The notes beneath the pieces are model-generated. The model saw only the letters and a program-made list of their open reading frames with translations. It searched no databases and was not told the origin of the DNA. A program made the position numbers and the translations under genes. From assembly GCF_037038585.1 (NCBI RefSeq), contig NC_092541.1, positions 6,496,945 to 6,560,944 on the forward strand: a stretch of 64,000 nucleotides of DNA, written 5' to 3'. This stretch comes from Patagioenas fasciata. Its lineage: Eukaryota; Chordata; Aves; Columbiformes; Columbidae. The stretch's first letter is position 1. Each line of letters opens with the position of its first letter. Below, piece by piece: positions 35,470 through 48,382 of the stretch.

Positions 35470-36800
35470 TTTCCTTTAAGATGATGTTCAATTAAGAAAT
35501 TAGGACGCAGTGGACTTCAGACACTTCGCCTGGAGAAACAATTAGATGAATAAGACAAACAATAAGATATATGAAATGTAAGAAATATGAAAAATAGAGA
35601 GACAGATGGAAAACAGTGGAAAATGGATTTATCTATCATATCTAAAGTTTTTTTAATTTATTAATTTACAGACGAGCCGGTTACCCTATTACACTCTTTT
35701 CAGTGTAAAGAAATACTCTGCAAGCAGCACATCCAACCTAGTTTTAAGGTCTACTTTACAATCAATCAAGGAAAAGCATCTCATTCTGAAGTTAGTCTAA
35801 ACAAGTACTTCTGATGTAACTGGGCAGAAAAATCTCACCCTAAGATTGCGTCTAGTGCAAAAAAGGTTTCCCTCCCCTCAGCAACAGAATAAATGAATAC
35901 GCTTCTTCAGTCGATGCAAAACAATTTTAAAAAATGTGAGCCAAGAAATCCATGGAAAAAAGTGTGGATAATTTTAAGAAAAAAAGAAAACAAGTATTAG
36001 TAAGAAAAAAGGAAACACTGCCTTATGTAAGAAAGTGACTTCTTTTTCTTTTCTTAAAATACTTGCAACAAAACCTTCAAAAGTTGAGATTTCTTAAATA
36101 TTTTTTCTATTAAAATGTTTACTTCACACAGAATATTCAAAATAATATTGAATAACAGAATATTTCATGTGACTCCTAATTATGTGTAGTCGTTTTGTTT
36201 TCATAAATTAGGTATCATTTCAGTTAGTCTGGGATATATACAGTGGGTTAATGCCTGCATTAGAACTAATACATAAGTTACCTTTAAATTCAGTGGATAG
36301 AAATACTCCCACTTTAAAGTATTTACCGCAGAAGGTATGAATTATGTACTAGGATTTCATGTTTCTCTCCATTGACTTGAAGGGAAGTCCTGCTCAGTCA
36401 TACCTATCTATTCTGTATGTATAAAGATGTACATAGATGTATAAACTTGAATTATATTAATCTCCATCCAGTTACTGGTACTTTCTTTGCTCTGTTGTCA
36501 TTTGCATCAGATGCATTATCATAACCCTCATGTACCTGATCTTTTTAAAACACTGAATTAATTTTTGGTACATTACATCCACCATCTCTTTATAATCCTT
36601 GAAATATACCCTCAGTTCTGGGTACCCTCAGAAGCCCTATTTACTTCTTTGACCTTCTTTTGTTCATGTTTCTTAGAAAAGGAAATAACTTTGGATAAAT
36701 AACTTCTCTTTGTATAACCTTGCTCATCAGATATTTTGTCTAGTTTCCTCTGGGATTTTTGTGTACTGAGAACCTAAGTTTAGACAGTCAAAATTAAGCA
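35470..36800. other. Upstream region of the OR gene, AT-rich
   Basis: This probably contains the receptor's promoter and 5' noncoding exon(s), but none can be defined from sequence alone. No repeat recognised. Confidence 0.4.
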
Positions 36801-36807
36801 TCCAGCC

Positions 36808-37424
36808 TGTGTTAGAGAATAGACTGCTTTAGCTTATTGAATTATTTGGTAGACTGCTTCTTGTAGAACCTGATTAGACATGCTAATATAAAATTCGCTT
36901 AGTGTAATTAAGTTGCTTAGTACAACTTCTGCAAGCTGTGAAGCCTTGAAACTTTCCACTTTGTAAAGTACAAAAGACCCCAGAGCCTACAAGCTATAGA
37001 AGATAATGTGTCCTTGGGGATAAGTAAAGGGACAGAACAGCACCTAACAGAAGACAAACCAGAAGAATGTTTTGGCTATTGTCAAGACTTATTTTCTCCA
37101 GCTGTGGGTGCAAAATAGCAAATAAAGGCCAGGACTTTAATTGGCAGCCCACCTGAAGAAAATGGAGAGATCCAATAAAGAACAGGGAGAACCCAGACCC
37201 TAATTTTGCAGTTTGCCTGGAATGATGCACAGGGGGTGGGGGCTTGGATTGCAGGGGTATAATTGCCCAATTTTTTTTATGCTGGGAGTTCCTCTTCAGG
37301 AGGCACCGTCTTGAGCTTCTCTATGCTGTACCTTGCAAATAAATTATTCATTTTAGAAGAATTTCTGGAATCCATGCCTGAGTCTCAACTACAGGAAACC
37401 TAGGGAGAAGGAACTTCTGTAACA
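36808..37424 (+). repeat. Probable LTR fossil, plus orientation
   Basis: Starts TGTGTTAGAGAATAG and ends CTTCTGTAACA. It contains a TATA-like GGGTATAATTG near 37255 and AATAAA near 37338, in the order expected for U3-R-U5. No clear target duplication was found, so the ends are tentative. Confidence 0.45.
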
Positions 37425-38940
37425 CTACAGCTTCTTCTATTGCCAAAGTTTCTTCTATTGTTGAAAAAGAGAAATAGCCATATCTGCAGTGTGATTCTTG
37501 TAGTCCTAACATACCTCTTTAAAATAAAGTGGAAAAACAGTGCCTTAGACGCATATTTCTTCATTAGAAAAGGAATCAAGCTAGCAAGAAAATGAGAAGA
37601 GGTTCCTTTATCTCTAACAATATAAAGGAAAATGTCAAAATTGTCTGTTAGTATGGTCAACCATTTCATGGCTATGTAGTGTTGTCTGTCCTAATTGTCC
37701 TTATTTTTAAATATTTGTATTTATTCTGGTTTTATGTGTAACCATCAATTATTTAAATGTAACAGATACAAACTTAGGAAAAAATTTGATAATAGTAAAA
37801 CATCTTTTCAATTGAAAGGTATCCTATATTCTATTTTTTTTTTTTTAAATAACAGTTGTTACTGCTTTAAGTAAACGTGTCTTTTTAAACAGACTAAGAG
37901 AAATCTAAGCTAAGAATGAAACTGCTGGAGATGCTTTTATAGCCAGTGAGAGGGGCACTGCAGGAAGATTTTTGATTCCACTGAGACCTCAAGAAAACTC
38001 TGGAATTGTCTGTCTCATTGTTGATCAAACAGAAAGTCCAGTATGACTAATGTAGACCCATCAAATACTGGCTTCTTGCTGATGGACTTACTTTCCAGAA
38101 GAAATAACTGCATTCATAAGCCCTGTTTAAGTGCTATGGAATCAGAATAAAAACACAGCTATTTTTAATGCAGTTCTATCACTAAACTTAGCAAAGCAAA
38201 GCTCAGACTTCACAAGCCACAACACACATACCTTCTTGTAATATCGAGATTAAAGCCAGGGATGTTTTTTGAAATTCAGATTTCTTGAACAGATTGCTAA
38301 AAACACTGAGTATTTTTCCTACTCAGTTGATTGTTCAATAGTCTAATGGCAATCAGTAGTTCACTGGCCTTTCATCTTGTTGGTTGTGAGCACATTCCCC
38401 TTAGCGTGTTGCTCATGTATACTTGAATAGGTATGCATAAAAACACTAGGGATTCAGCTTCTAGAGCCTTAGATCTTCACAGCAGACATCTAAATCTCCA
38501 GTGAGATGTTTTTCCCTTGTGCCATTTGTCTTTGCCTGGAAAAGAAGAGAAACCAAGAAGAAAACCCAAACAATAAAGTGTAATGCTGCCTCTGTGTGTC
38601 TTTTATCTCTACTTTTTTCACTGTTTCTTATGCTCCTTTTAGATTTATTTCCAATAAGAAAAACACTGTGGACCTAATCAAACCCTGCTGGTGTTCTTCC
38701 ATTCCCTAAACAAAAACAAGTCTTCTCTGACTGGCAGGGAGAGAGTGCTCACCTCCTAAAACTTAGACACGATTCAGATGGCTGAAACTGAGGCTAAGCC
38801 TCAACGGGAAACTGACCTGGATTCCAGCAACCTCTCCAGGAAGAAAAAAGCATCTCACAACTCCTCTGTGGGTATCTCAGACACCCTAGGACATGCTGTT
38901 ATTTTTCAACAAGCCAACTTGCCTTCTTTTCAGCATAGAT
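37425..38940. other. Intergenic DNA, nothing recognised
   Basis: No gene or clear repeat seen. Confidence 0.45.
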
Positions 38941-38942
38941 GC

Positions 38943-39572
38943 TGTCCTGGTTTTATTAAAAACAAGTTTCTCTTTTAGTGAATTTGCCTGTCAGTTAAAG
39001 CTTCATATCAGCTGCATTTTCCTGGAGAACCAGATGCATGTTTTGGTAAACAGAGCAATGGAATGTGAAGTTATTGATAAGCATGGATGGACATCTCGCG
39101 ATGTGACCAAGAAACTGACCAACTGTGTATAACATCCCATTCACGTGAATACTTCATATAAAAGTGGGAGACCACGACGATCTTGTCTCTCTTTTTCCCT
39201 TTTGCTTATGGCGACATTAGGAAAGGACCTTGCGAGTCATCCCTGCGAACTGAGGCCAGTGACAGACTGAATCCAGCTCCGGTTGGCTGTAGAGTCTGGT
39301 CCAGGACTTCAGGTGCCAGCTCTGCAGTTGCTGGGACTTTCAAGATTGGTTTTGTATATTTTGTATTATTTTCTCTATTCTTATCAGTAGCATTAGTAAA
39401 ACATTTTTAATTGTTCCAACTCTCTTCTCTCTGTGCTTCTTTCCCTCCCGATCGCCTGTGCTGAGTGGGAAGGGGGAGAGGGAGGGGCAAAAGGGGGAAG
39501 CGGGGGAGGAGAGGAGGTTAACAATACATCTGCCAGGGTTTGATTGTCACCCCGCAATCAAAACCCTCGACA
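38943..39572 (+). repeat. Solo LTR, same family as 15394-16118
   Basis: Starts TGTCCTGGTTTTATT and ends CCCTCGACA. A TATA box (CATATAAAAGTGG) lies near 39158. It shares the AGATTGGTTTTGTATATTTT stretch and the upstream Arg/Pro-codon-like GC-rich region with the LTR at 15394. The flanking 5-mers match only partly, so it is older or its ends are slightly misplaced. No internal region. Confidence 0.65.
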
Positions 39573-39871
39573 GGAGCATTGCATTAAGTTACAGTAGACT
39601 ATATTATCTTCGTTTTGAAGAGTGTTTTAAAATAAATCTACATGAAATAGTTGTTTCTCTTCTTTATAGAAGATCTTCCCCAATTTTATGACTCATGGTA
39701 GATCTACACCTTCTACAGCCATAGTATTTCACTTTTGCATATGTTCTCACTGGCTCCCAAAGGCAGATAAGAGTAGGAGAGATAGTAAGGTTCTCAAGAG
39801 CTAAGACTGGACTCACAGTCTTATCAACATTACTTGTGGGAGGCGATTTATTTACAATACTTTAAAGGCAG

Positions 39872-40787
39872 TAGAGTAGAACAGGAAGAGGGCTGACCCA
39901 AGCTGGTACCTGCGCAGAGGTCCAACCCGAGCATAGGAAACCATGGACTTTTATGTCTTTATAAACCATTCATACCATGATTCAGTCCAATAGCAATATT
40001 TCACTTTGGATCTTCTTGCTTCTCATTGGATCTTTTCTGCTGATTCCACTTGGGCCTTTGTTTTGTTCAGCTATAAACATTGTTCATGGTCCGTAGCCTG
40101 GCAGTTACTGTTTTGTCTAAATAAATCCTTCCTTCTCAGTCAAGTGCAAAATAGGCCCCATTTTGCAGATGTCTGTAATGTCTCCATGTTAGCCATGGAT
40201 CATTATTTTTCCCAGTCAGTTCCATTTTTCCCAGCAAAGTGCAAACTAGACCGTATCTTGCAAGTGTTCAGTGTAGTTTGTAGTTGCTTTTCGTTAATAT
40301 GAGCAGAACTTTACAGCTCAAAATTGTAGCAAATCCAGCTTACCAAGTAACATAAAGCAAAGAGCGTATTAAAAATTATACAATCTTATACTTCTAGATG
40401 ATTCATTATATTTAGTGTGCATCTCCTCAAGCTAAATGATTAATATTGAACTTGAATTTGGCTCATCCACTGACCTCGGAGTAGTAAAACCATTGCCATA
40501 CAGCTCACTTATTTAGCAGGTAGAGCTCAAAGTGGCTCATCCAGGCTATTGTATTTATAGAATGAAGTGGTTGACTTGTAGTCAAATTGCACACAGCAGG
40601 AAAAGTCTGCATGAGACTCCCTGTGCCCACAAACCACGGGGGTTCAGTTCCCGTTCTGCTTCCCTGTGGGTCTCCTGCAAGGAGTTCTTGGCCTGGTTAC
40701 GGCTCAGGCCCTTCCCTCCTCTGGAGCCTGGACCAAACTGCTCTGGTTTGGCTGGGGGAGCAGGGGGGGTGGTCAAGTGCATCCACT
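39872..40787 (-). repeat. LTR-like dispersed repeat, copy 2 (inverted)
   Basis: About 0.9 kb matching 2408-3312 in reverse orientation. Conceptual 98-residue translations across the most conserved part differ at only 6 positions, so nucleotide identity is about 97%. It stops short of the 3' part that copy 1 shares with 57830-58110. Confidence 0.7.
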
Positions 40788-40789
40788 AC

Positions 40790-41505
40790 ATCTATCCTGT
40801 CAGTTGTGTCTGAATTTCTTCTTCAAGTGATTTACCTTGTATTCCCTGGGTACAATAAGGTTATTCAGTTTAACAGGGACCTGGTGTGAATCAGAGTCTG
40901 AATCCACGTGACACTGTAGCTATGCCACAGCATGAGCTACTCACATTATATTCCCTCTATTGCTATATTAAGAAAATTTTCTCCTTCCGAGGATGTTTCA
41001 TTTTATCCTAAGCCAGGTATTTAAGAAAGTTCAGATTAGTTATCCTTTTCTACTGACTCTTTTTTTTTCGAGGGACAATAACAGAATCTCAGGGTGAAAA
41101 AAATCAGATGTAGATATCTGCATTTTACATGCCTTTTACAATCTCACAAAATGTTTTCTGGACCTAGTAAGCTATCTAGGGCAAACAAAATCTGAGGTTC
41201 GGTTTCTAGCATTGCCAAACCTATTTAAAACTGGAGCAGTCATTCAGCTAAGACCTCTGAGAAAAGCAGGCAGCATAGAGTCATAGGGGGTAAACAAACA
41301 AGCAAAAAAACTCCCAACCCCAAACCATATTATGTATATAGATCAAATTTAGATTTATGAAAGTCTAGTTCAATAAATATGGTTACTGGGTGCATGGATA
41401 GGAGAGTTTCAGTTTAGCATGATTTAAGGTCTGGACCTTGTGACTTCAGTTCATCAGCACTGCCAGGTGATCTTCATGAGCAAAACCAGAAGTTCTTCAT
41501 TGATT
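40790..41505. other. Region downstream of the OR6-like gene
   Basis: Probably includes the 3' untranslated sequence of the receptor at 41508-42437. Nothing else recognised. Confidence 0.4.
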
Positions 41506-41507
41506 TC

Positions 41508-42437
41508 TTAGGTATATCTTGTACTAGTCTTCCTCAGAGCAAACCTGACTTCTTTGTTTCTAAGACAATATATGAGAGGATTCAGAAGTGGCACAACTAC
41601 TGTGTACAAGACAGATACCAACTTGTTAGCATGGTAGGTATACATGACCTTAGGGTGGGCATAAGTGAAAAGAGTGGTGGAGTAGAACAATATCACTACA
41701 TTCAAGTGGGAGCTGCAGGTGGAAAAAGCCTTTTGCCTCCCCCGAGAAGAAGGGATCTTCAGCATAGTGAATATGATGCAAATGTAGGAGGTAACCACAG
41801 TACACAGAGGCACCATGATGACGATCAGAGCCAAGATGAAGTCCACTAGCTCAGCCAAAGAGGAATCACTGCAGGAGATATTCAGCAGGGGTGAAATATC
41901 ACAGAAATAGTGATTGATTTTGTCTACACCACAGAACGAGAGCTGGGCTATGAAGTTCAGCTTGATGGAAGAAGTGATCAAACCACACATCCAACCGGCA
42001 GCTGTCAGCTGAGCACAGAACTGATGATTCATGATGAGAGAATATTGGAGAGGTTTGCATATAACCGAAAAACGGTCATAGGCCATAACACCTAACAGAA
42101 TATACTCAGTACAAACAAAAGTAACAAAGAAATATAACTGTGTCATGCACCCATGGAATGAGACATTTTTATCTTGAGAGAGGAAATCTATGAGCATCTT
42201 TGACTCAATGACAGAAACATACCAGATTTCTAAGAAAGACAGATTTCCTAGGAAGAAATACATGGGTTTTTGCAGACTGTGGTTAGTTCGGATTATGAGA
42301 ATGATAAGGAAGTTTTCCAACACAGTTAATAAATAGGCCAGAAGTACAGCAGAGAAGAGGAGCACCTGTAGTTCAGCAGTGGTGGGAAAACCCAGGAGAA
42401 TGAAATACATGACACTGGTTTCATTTCTCCCACCCAT
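41508..42437 (-). CDS. Olfactory receptor, OR6-like, intact
   Basis: A single-exon, 309-aa seven-transmembrane odorant receptor. Landmarks: N-glycosylation site NET at 5-7, EN in TM1 (41-42) where most ORs have GN (also EN in human OR6A2 as I recall it), KPMYFFLGNLSFLEIWY (57-73), MTQLYFF (98-104), VMAYDRFSVIC (117-127), [22 protein letters not shown] (169-189), KAFSTCSSHL (236-245) and NKLVSVLYTVVVPLLNPLIY (271-290). It aligns without gaps over the first 130 residues with the receptor at 47317-48285, pointing to tandem duplication. The tail after NKEV is short. The ligand is unknown. Confidence 0.95.
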   Translation of the reverse strand: MGGRNETSVMYFILLGFPTTAELQVLLFSAVLLAYLLTVLENFLIILIIRTNHSLQKPMYFFLGNLSFLEIWYVSVIESKMLIDFLSQDKNVSFHGCMTQLYFFVTFVCTEYILLGVMAYDRFSVICKPLQYSLIMNHQFCAQLTAAGWMCGLITSSIKLNFIAQLSFCGVDKINHYFCDISPLLNISCSDSSLAELVDFILALIVIMVPLCTVVTSYICIIFTMLKIPSSRGRQKAFSTCSSHLNVVILFYSTTLFTYAHPKVMYTYHANKLVSVLYTVVVPLLNPLIYCLRNKEVRFALRKTSTRYT

Positions 42438-42439
42438 TC

Positions 42440-44224
42440 TGTATGGGAAAGATGAACCTTATCCACCTGCAATAAATTAATACAATGAAACCTAAGCGCA
42501 GGCTTAAATTCATAACAGTATGTTACACCATCATTTAAAACACTGTAAAGTTCCAATACTTTGTTGCTGGATTTCTAGAAATTAGTTGTGTTAAGTTCAT
42601 CTACTCAATTCAGAATTATTCAGTGTAAAAATGTAAACATGTTTTTTACTTTATACTTCGTGGAAATAAACAGGCACTACCAGTCCTATCTCATCTAAGA
42701 CACAGGTCTAAAATAATGCAGATGAATCATGCTATCATGTTGTCCACCCAGTATAAAAAAAAGTTAGGTTATGAGCTTATAGATAGACAATTACATTGTC
42801 AAAGTTTTAATTCCTACATCTATACATTTCTAAAGTTATACCATGTGTGAACTGTGAGGGAAAGGTGAAGTACCACAAGGATATATCTGATTTAAAAAGC
42901 AGAAGGACCCTATTACAAGTTTCTATGGCTAGCTGTGAGGACACTGATATCTACATAAACCTTATTGAGATACAAAGGTACACATAACGTCCCAGATACA
43001 GCATAATTGCAAGTTAATTGTAGTTCTGGGTGTGTTTCATTTGCAGCTAACTCAGATCATTTCTTCAAAAATAAGAATACCTCAGACTGTGCTGTTAGAA
43101 ACAAAACTGTTCTCAACCTTCTGTAATGGGAATTCAAAGTGGGATACACCACCTTAGTTGCTCCTGAAGAGTATGATCAATAGGGAACAGATGTAGTGTA
43201 CACTGTTGTGTCAGTTGCATGATTTATACCAACACAGATAAATCGACCGCTTTATTTACCTTCAGTGCCTCATGACATGTGACCTAGAAATTAGATAACC
43301 TCCCAATGGAAGCAATCAGAGAAAGAGGAGAGATGCTATTGTTTCCCCTGTGATTCCATACAGGGTAGAATTAAAAAACTCTGAAAATGTCTAAGATTTT
43401 GTCTGAGACACTGAACAATGAAATACCACAAGCTGACATCTACTGGTTTTTATAGGGCAGAGGAAGAAAAACCCACCCAAAAAACAAAAGCAAAAAGCCC
43501 TGAAGCAGAGAATATGGTGTCGTGGATACATTCCTCACATGGTTTTGATTTACCGGCAATTTGAAATTATTTCTAATAGCAATTAATCGGTTGCTGATTA
43601 AGTGATTTAGAGGAATTTGATGGGATTTGTTATATTTAAAACAGCAACTTAATTACAGAGCTGAGAATGACAAGGGTCACACTGTATTACAAAGAGAGAA
43701 ATCGGATCACATAGACATAATCATGCACACAGATATATAGACAAAAACATAGACACACGTGAGTATTAATTCATGTATACTAAAATATATGTGGATACAC
43801 ATACATCAGTCAAAATCAGACAAAATTTCCCTCTTGAGTTTAGCAAATTACTTACTTTCAATGCACCAGCATTCTCATCAGGTGATTGTTGAGCCTCAAG
43901 AAATCTATCTTGGCCCACAGCTTCACACCATCCTTTTGTCCTGAGGTGACACTGAGAAGGTGTCTCCCCTCAGAGTGAGGTGTGAAGTTGCAGCCCATGG
44001 TGACCCCGGAGAGCTCAACAGGTCTCACTTTGAATTCGCTATTTATAGGGTCATAAGATTGTAGGCTTTAGTCAGTATTTTTCCACTCTAGCAACACATA
44101 GAGCCAGGTAATATTCTGGTGTTTTCCACCATTTCTCTATGTTCAGAACTTTTCACATCATATAGTTTTTGCTTGAGCTACAGTTGAGGTAGCAGGGGAG
44201 CCACAGGTGCCCTAGGCTGTTGGA
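42440..44224. other. Upstream region of the OR6-like gene
   Basis: AT-rich sequence. No coding exon or clear repeat seen. Confidence 0.4.
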
Positions 44225-44630
44225 ATTGATTGATCATTGCTACCTTTCCTAGGCAGAGGGGGTATCTTTTCCTACATGACAGAAGCCCCAAGACTGTGGA
44301 GGGAGTGCCTCAGTGCTCTGACTCGCTGCATTTGCATAATTGGAATTGTTCTCCCCGACATACCCAGCTTGCCCAGGTATCCAGATGGCCCAAGTGGCAG
44401 GAGGGCAGCTCCACAGAGAGGAATCTGGGGATTCTGGTCACGAGCAAGTTGAGCGCGAGCCAGTCGTGTCCCTGGAGCCAAGAGGGCCCCGTGTTCTGGT
44501 GCATCCAGCACAGCACGGCCAGCCGGGCAGGGAGGGGATTGTCCCAGTCTGCTCTGGCCTCACCTGGAGCATTCACTGTGTGCAGGGATGGGGACACAGG
44601 AGAAAAAGGGTGTAAAGCTACTGAAGGAGT
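44225..44630 (+). mobile_element. CR1 LINE fragment
   Basis: The plus strand shows CR1-type ORF2 coding near the C-terminus (GQLHREESGDSGHEQVER-like frame, then CIQHSTASRAGRGLSQSALA), with broken frames. It lacks a clear 3' end. Limits are approximate. Confidence 0.5.
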
Positions 44631-45107
44631 AAGAGTGGTCTTTGGGGCATGACATATACTCTGATGCTTGCATATAATTTCTGTGTACCCCAAAGTCTAA
44701 AGTCACAGGAAGGCTTCATTAATCTCAAGAACCAGGGAAAACCAGGATTTAATAGAAAAAGACCCCCAAAACAAATCCTGTGGCTGGAAGAGGCACTCCA
44801 AAGGGGAAGTCAGGCAGAGAATTCTCTCAGGAGCTTGTTTGATAGTCAATAGCCAAACGTAGATTGTGTGTCTACAGTCAGGAGAATCCTGCCCCAGTTC
44901 TCCTCCGAACTCTGAAGACAGTGATATATTTACATTTTTACCTGAATGTTATTAGTTCAAAGTATTTGAAAAAATGTGAGGACTTTGCTGCAATGTTCCA
45001 GAATGGTGTTTTGTGATATGAGATTGAGAGCACGTCGTACCCAGAAACTCTTGAAAAACTCTGCAGTTGTTCCATAGATGAAGGAGCCAAAATTAAAATA
45101 GTTTTCA

Positions 45108-45512
45108 CAGAATCACAGAATGGACTGGGTTGGAAAAGACCTCAGAGATCATCCAGTAACCCTTGGTCCAACTCCAGTCCATTTACTAGATCATGGCACC
45201 AAGTGCCATGTCCAGTCTCAGTTTAAACACCTCCAGGGCCGGTGAGTCCAGCACCTCCCTGGGCAGCCATTCCAATGTTGACCACTCTCTCTGCACAGAA
45301 TTGCTTTCTCATCTCCAGCCTCAATTTCCCCTGGCAGAGTTGAACCCCATGCCCCCTTGTCCTATTGCTGACTGCCTGGGAGAAGAGCCCAATCCCCCCT
45401 GGCTAGAACTGCCCTTCAGGTCGTTCTAGAGAGTGCTGAGCTCACCTCTAAGCCTCCTCTTCTCCAGACTGAACAAGCCCAGCTCCCTCAGCCTCTCCCT
45501 ATAGGGCTTGTG
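45108..45512 (-). mobile_element. CR1 LINE, 3' fragment
   Basis: The complement of CACAGAATCACAGAATGGAC marks the 3' end. The sequence closely follows the 3' part of the CR1 at 21233-22314 in opposite orientation, so both belong to one subfamily. Confidence 0.85.
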
Positions 45513-45514
45513 TT

Positions 45515-47310
45515 TTATCTGTTATATGAGGAATGAGATAATGGTTCTGCTGAACTGAGCTCATACTGGCTTGAGTCTATGTTGTTATTATGAATCTCAC
45601 TCTTTCACAATAAAGTATTATTTGTCTGTTTGTCTCTGTGTAAAGTCTATACTGACTACACAGTGAATGTATGTGAGGACTATTCTGCAATGGAAAACTG
45701 GTTCTTTCCTCAAACAAAACATAGCAGTAGTACTGTAGTTCTGATCAGTTTAGAGACCATTTGACTTGAATACAAGGATGAAACATCTCCTCCCTGTTAC
45801 TCTGTCCACATGGTCCAATACTCCAAAACTATTGCAGCAGTCTTGACACCTTTACTTGGCTCATTTTGTCTGCTTTTCATCCCGTACGTGCAGCATAGAA
45901 ACTCGGTACCATATACAAGAATAAACATCATAGGCTGTAAGGTAATGCTTAGCTTTATTCTAAAAATCTTGAATGTTTAATTTTTAATGCAATTACATTT
46001 TTTCCAGCCCAGTAAAGGGCCAAAGGAAGGCAATAGCATCCCAGGATCTTGGCTTTGGAAATGCAGGAATCTTGCTTCTAACTGATTGAGACATCAATGT
46101 AGTTGCATCTGAAGCGTTTTAACCACAGTACCATTCTAAATAAATAAATACACAAGTAAATTAAAAAGGAGCCCTTAAATCAGCATATATTAAGATCCAT
46201 GAGGTTAACTGGGGAGGTCACATTGCTGTTGTGGAACAGAGAAGTGGCAATGAACAGCACGTACAACACACTGGCAGAAGATCTGAGTGAACAGATGCAA
46301 AAGCCTTTGGCGTAGGTCACAATCAAGGGACTGCTCATGGGCATGGCCAGCCTGGGCAAGAGGGGCCTGGCCATGACGGTATCTGCATCTGGCGCTGTGA
46401 CATGTTCAGCAAAATGGCCGCAGATCACTCCCTAGAGTAAATTAATTTAGTGGTGCAGATGTTGACAAAGGAAGCAGAGATGCAGCCACTCCTAAAATAC
46501 ACAAAATTCCCAAACAACTGTATGGTCATTCATATTCGAACTAATACACAGTGACTTCAGGAGAGTTTATAAAAACACAAATTAATGAAAATGTCCTACT
46601 AAATGGGGGAAAAAAAAAAAGTTATTTTATTTACAGTGACCAGGATTTAAAGTCTTAAATTTATTTGAAGTATTTATTCCAACCTTCCTTAAGGAGTTGG
46701 GCTTCTCCCGTTCCAATGTGAACACTTTCCTTTGGCTGTTACTCTCTTCGAAGAGGATTGATTCAGGTCCCTAAGTACAGGCTTCTTGTAGAATATGAAA
46801 TACTGTGGAGTGCCCGAGACCTCCCCTTTTGGATAGGCAGATATGATACAGGAACTGCAGAAGAAACTCTTCCTTTTAGCATCACATTTGTAAATGGAGC
46901 AGAATACCTGAGGTCTTAAAAACACTAGGCATGCGCCTATAGTTAGGCACATCCACCTCACCTTATCTGTCAGATATTGCCCAGAATTGGATCACACGTT
47001 TTTAACAGGACATTTAAATTGTGTTCTCAAAGCCACTGATGTATGATATCCTAGACATGTTCGGTGTTTTGTTGTTGTTCCCTGATGTGCCTGTATATCA
47101 AATCAGTAACTTCATTGTGCATAAGCCTTTATCAGAGAAGAAAGATCATTTGAAGGTAATAGATGTAATAGATGATTTCTTGTTGAGGACATGTGGCCAT
47201 ATGTATGCCTCAGTTTCTTTTGTTACCAGCATTATGATGGTTGCAGTTCTGTCTAAGTACAATATAAATCTTAAAATCTTTCCTTCTAACTCTCACACTG
47301 TCTGTAAGAC
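45515..47310. other. Intergenic DNA, two unassigned minus frames
   Basis: Minus frames at 46180-46428 (82 codons, hydrophobic) and 46689-46961 (90 codons) show no family I recognise. The region near 47310 borders the next receptor. Confidence 0.35.
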
Positions 47311-47316
47311 GCTATC

Positions 47317-48285
47317 TTAATGGTGGACAGCAATAGATTGAGAGACTTTGGGGGCAGTCTGTCTCACACTGAAGGTTTTTTGAAAAGCCCCTATGACCTC
47401 TTGGTTCCTCAGGCAGTAAATGAAGGGATTGACCAAGGGAGTTACAATAGTGTACACAATTGACACCAGCTTGTTTAAGTCAAAAGGGTGGATTCTCTTG
47501 GGCCGGGCATACATGAACAGAGTGGCTGAAAAGAAGATAATGACTACAGTGAGGTGAGAAACACAGGTGGAGAAAGCTTTCTTCCTGCCCTGTGCTGTGG
47601 GCATATGCAGGATCGTGCTAATTATGCATATATAGGACATAATTGTGACAGAGAGAGGAACGAGCAAGATAAACAAGGCCAGTATGAAATCCACTATTTC
47701 AGCCATTGTCATGTCAGCACACGATATGTTCAGCAAGGGGCTGATGTCACAGAAGAAATGATTGATGACATTGGATCCACAAAAAGACAGTTGAGAGATG
47801 AAAAGTACTTTCAGCATAGAGGCCAAGAAGCCAATGAGCCAGGAGCATGTGGCTAGTTGCACGCAGAGCCAGTGGTTCATGATGAGTGGATATCGCAGGG
47901 GAATGCAGATGGCCACATAACGATCATAAGCCATGACTGCAAGGAGAACACACTCAGTGCAAATAAGGGAGCTGAAGAAGTAAAGCTGGGTCATGCAACC
48001 TCCAAAAGATATACTCTTGCTTTCAACAAGAAAATTTGCTAGCAGTTTGGGGACAGTGACTGAGATATAGCAAGCCTCCAGAAAGGAGAGATTGCTGAGA
48101 AAGAAATACATGGGCTTGTGAAGCTGAAGGTTCATCTTTATCAAGATAATTATGAGTATATTTTCTAAGATGGTCAGCATGTAGGCCACCAGGAACATCA
48201 CAAAAAGCAACATCTGAAGTTCCATGATAGCTGGAAATCCCAGGAGGATAAATTCCTGGAACTTTGTGCTGTTTTCTTGCTTCAT
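47317..48285 (-). CDS. Olfactory receptor, OR6-like, intact
   Basis: A single-exon, 322-aa receptor. I chose the ATG at 48283-48285 ([18 protein letters not shown]) because it gives the standard short OR N-terminus with a glycosylation site (NST, 5-7). An in-frame ATG 13 codons upstream (48324) would add an atypical extension. Landmarks: EN in TM1 (41-42), [17 protein letters not shown] (57-73), MTQLYFF (98-104), [11 protein letters not shown] (117-127, full DRY), [32 protein letters not shown] and [27 protein letters not shown]. It is very similar to human OR6A2 in these blocks, as I recall them. Upstream, within about 100-290 bases, lies a long AAAAG microsatellite. The ligand is unknown. 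Confidence 0.95.
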   Translation of the reverse strand: MKQENSTKFQEFILLGFPAIMELQMLLFVMFLVAYMLTILENILIIILIKMNLQLHKPMYFFLSNLSFLEACYISVTVPKLLANFLVESKSISFGGCMTQLYFFSSLICTECVLLAVMAYDRYVAICIPLRYPLIMNHWLCVQLATCSWLIGFLASMLKVLFISQLSFCGSNVINHFFCDISPLLNISCADMTMAEIVDFILALFILLVPLSVTIMSYICIISTILHMPTAQGRKKAFSTCVSHLTVVIIFFSATLFMYARPKRIHPFDLNKLVSIVYTIVTPLVNPFIYCLRNQEVIGAFQKTFSVRQTAPKVSQSIAVHH

Positions 48286-48382
48286 GGCAAAGGGTGTAAC
48301 ATTAAGCTTCAAAGAAAAAGACAATAAAAGAGAAAAAAAATATGAAATAGTTTTAAAATCTAAGAAGTAGCGAGAAGAACCA

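Noticed and set aside
46180-46428. Hydrophobic 82-codon minus frame between OR genes
   Set aside because: It resembles a membrane segment but carries no OR or other family motif.
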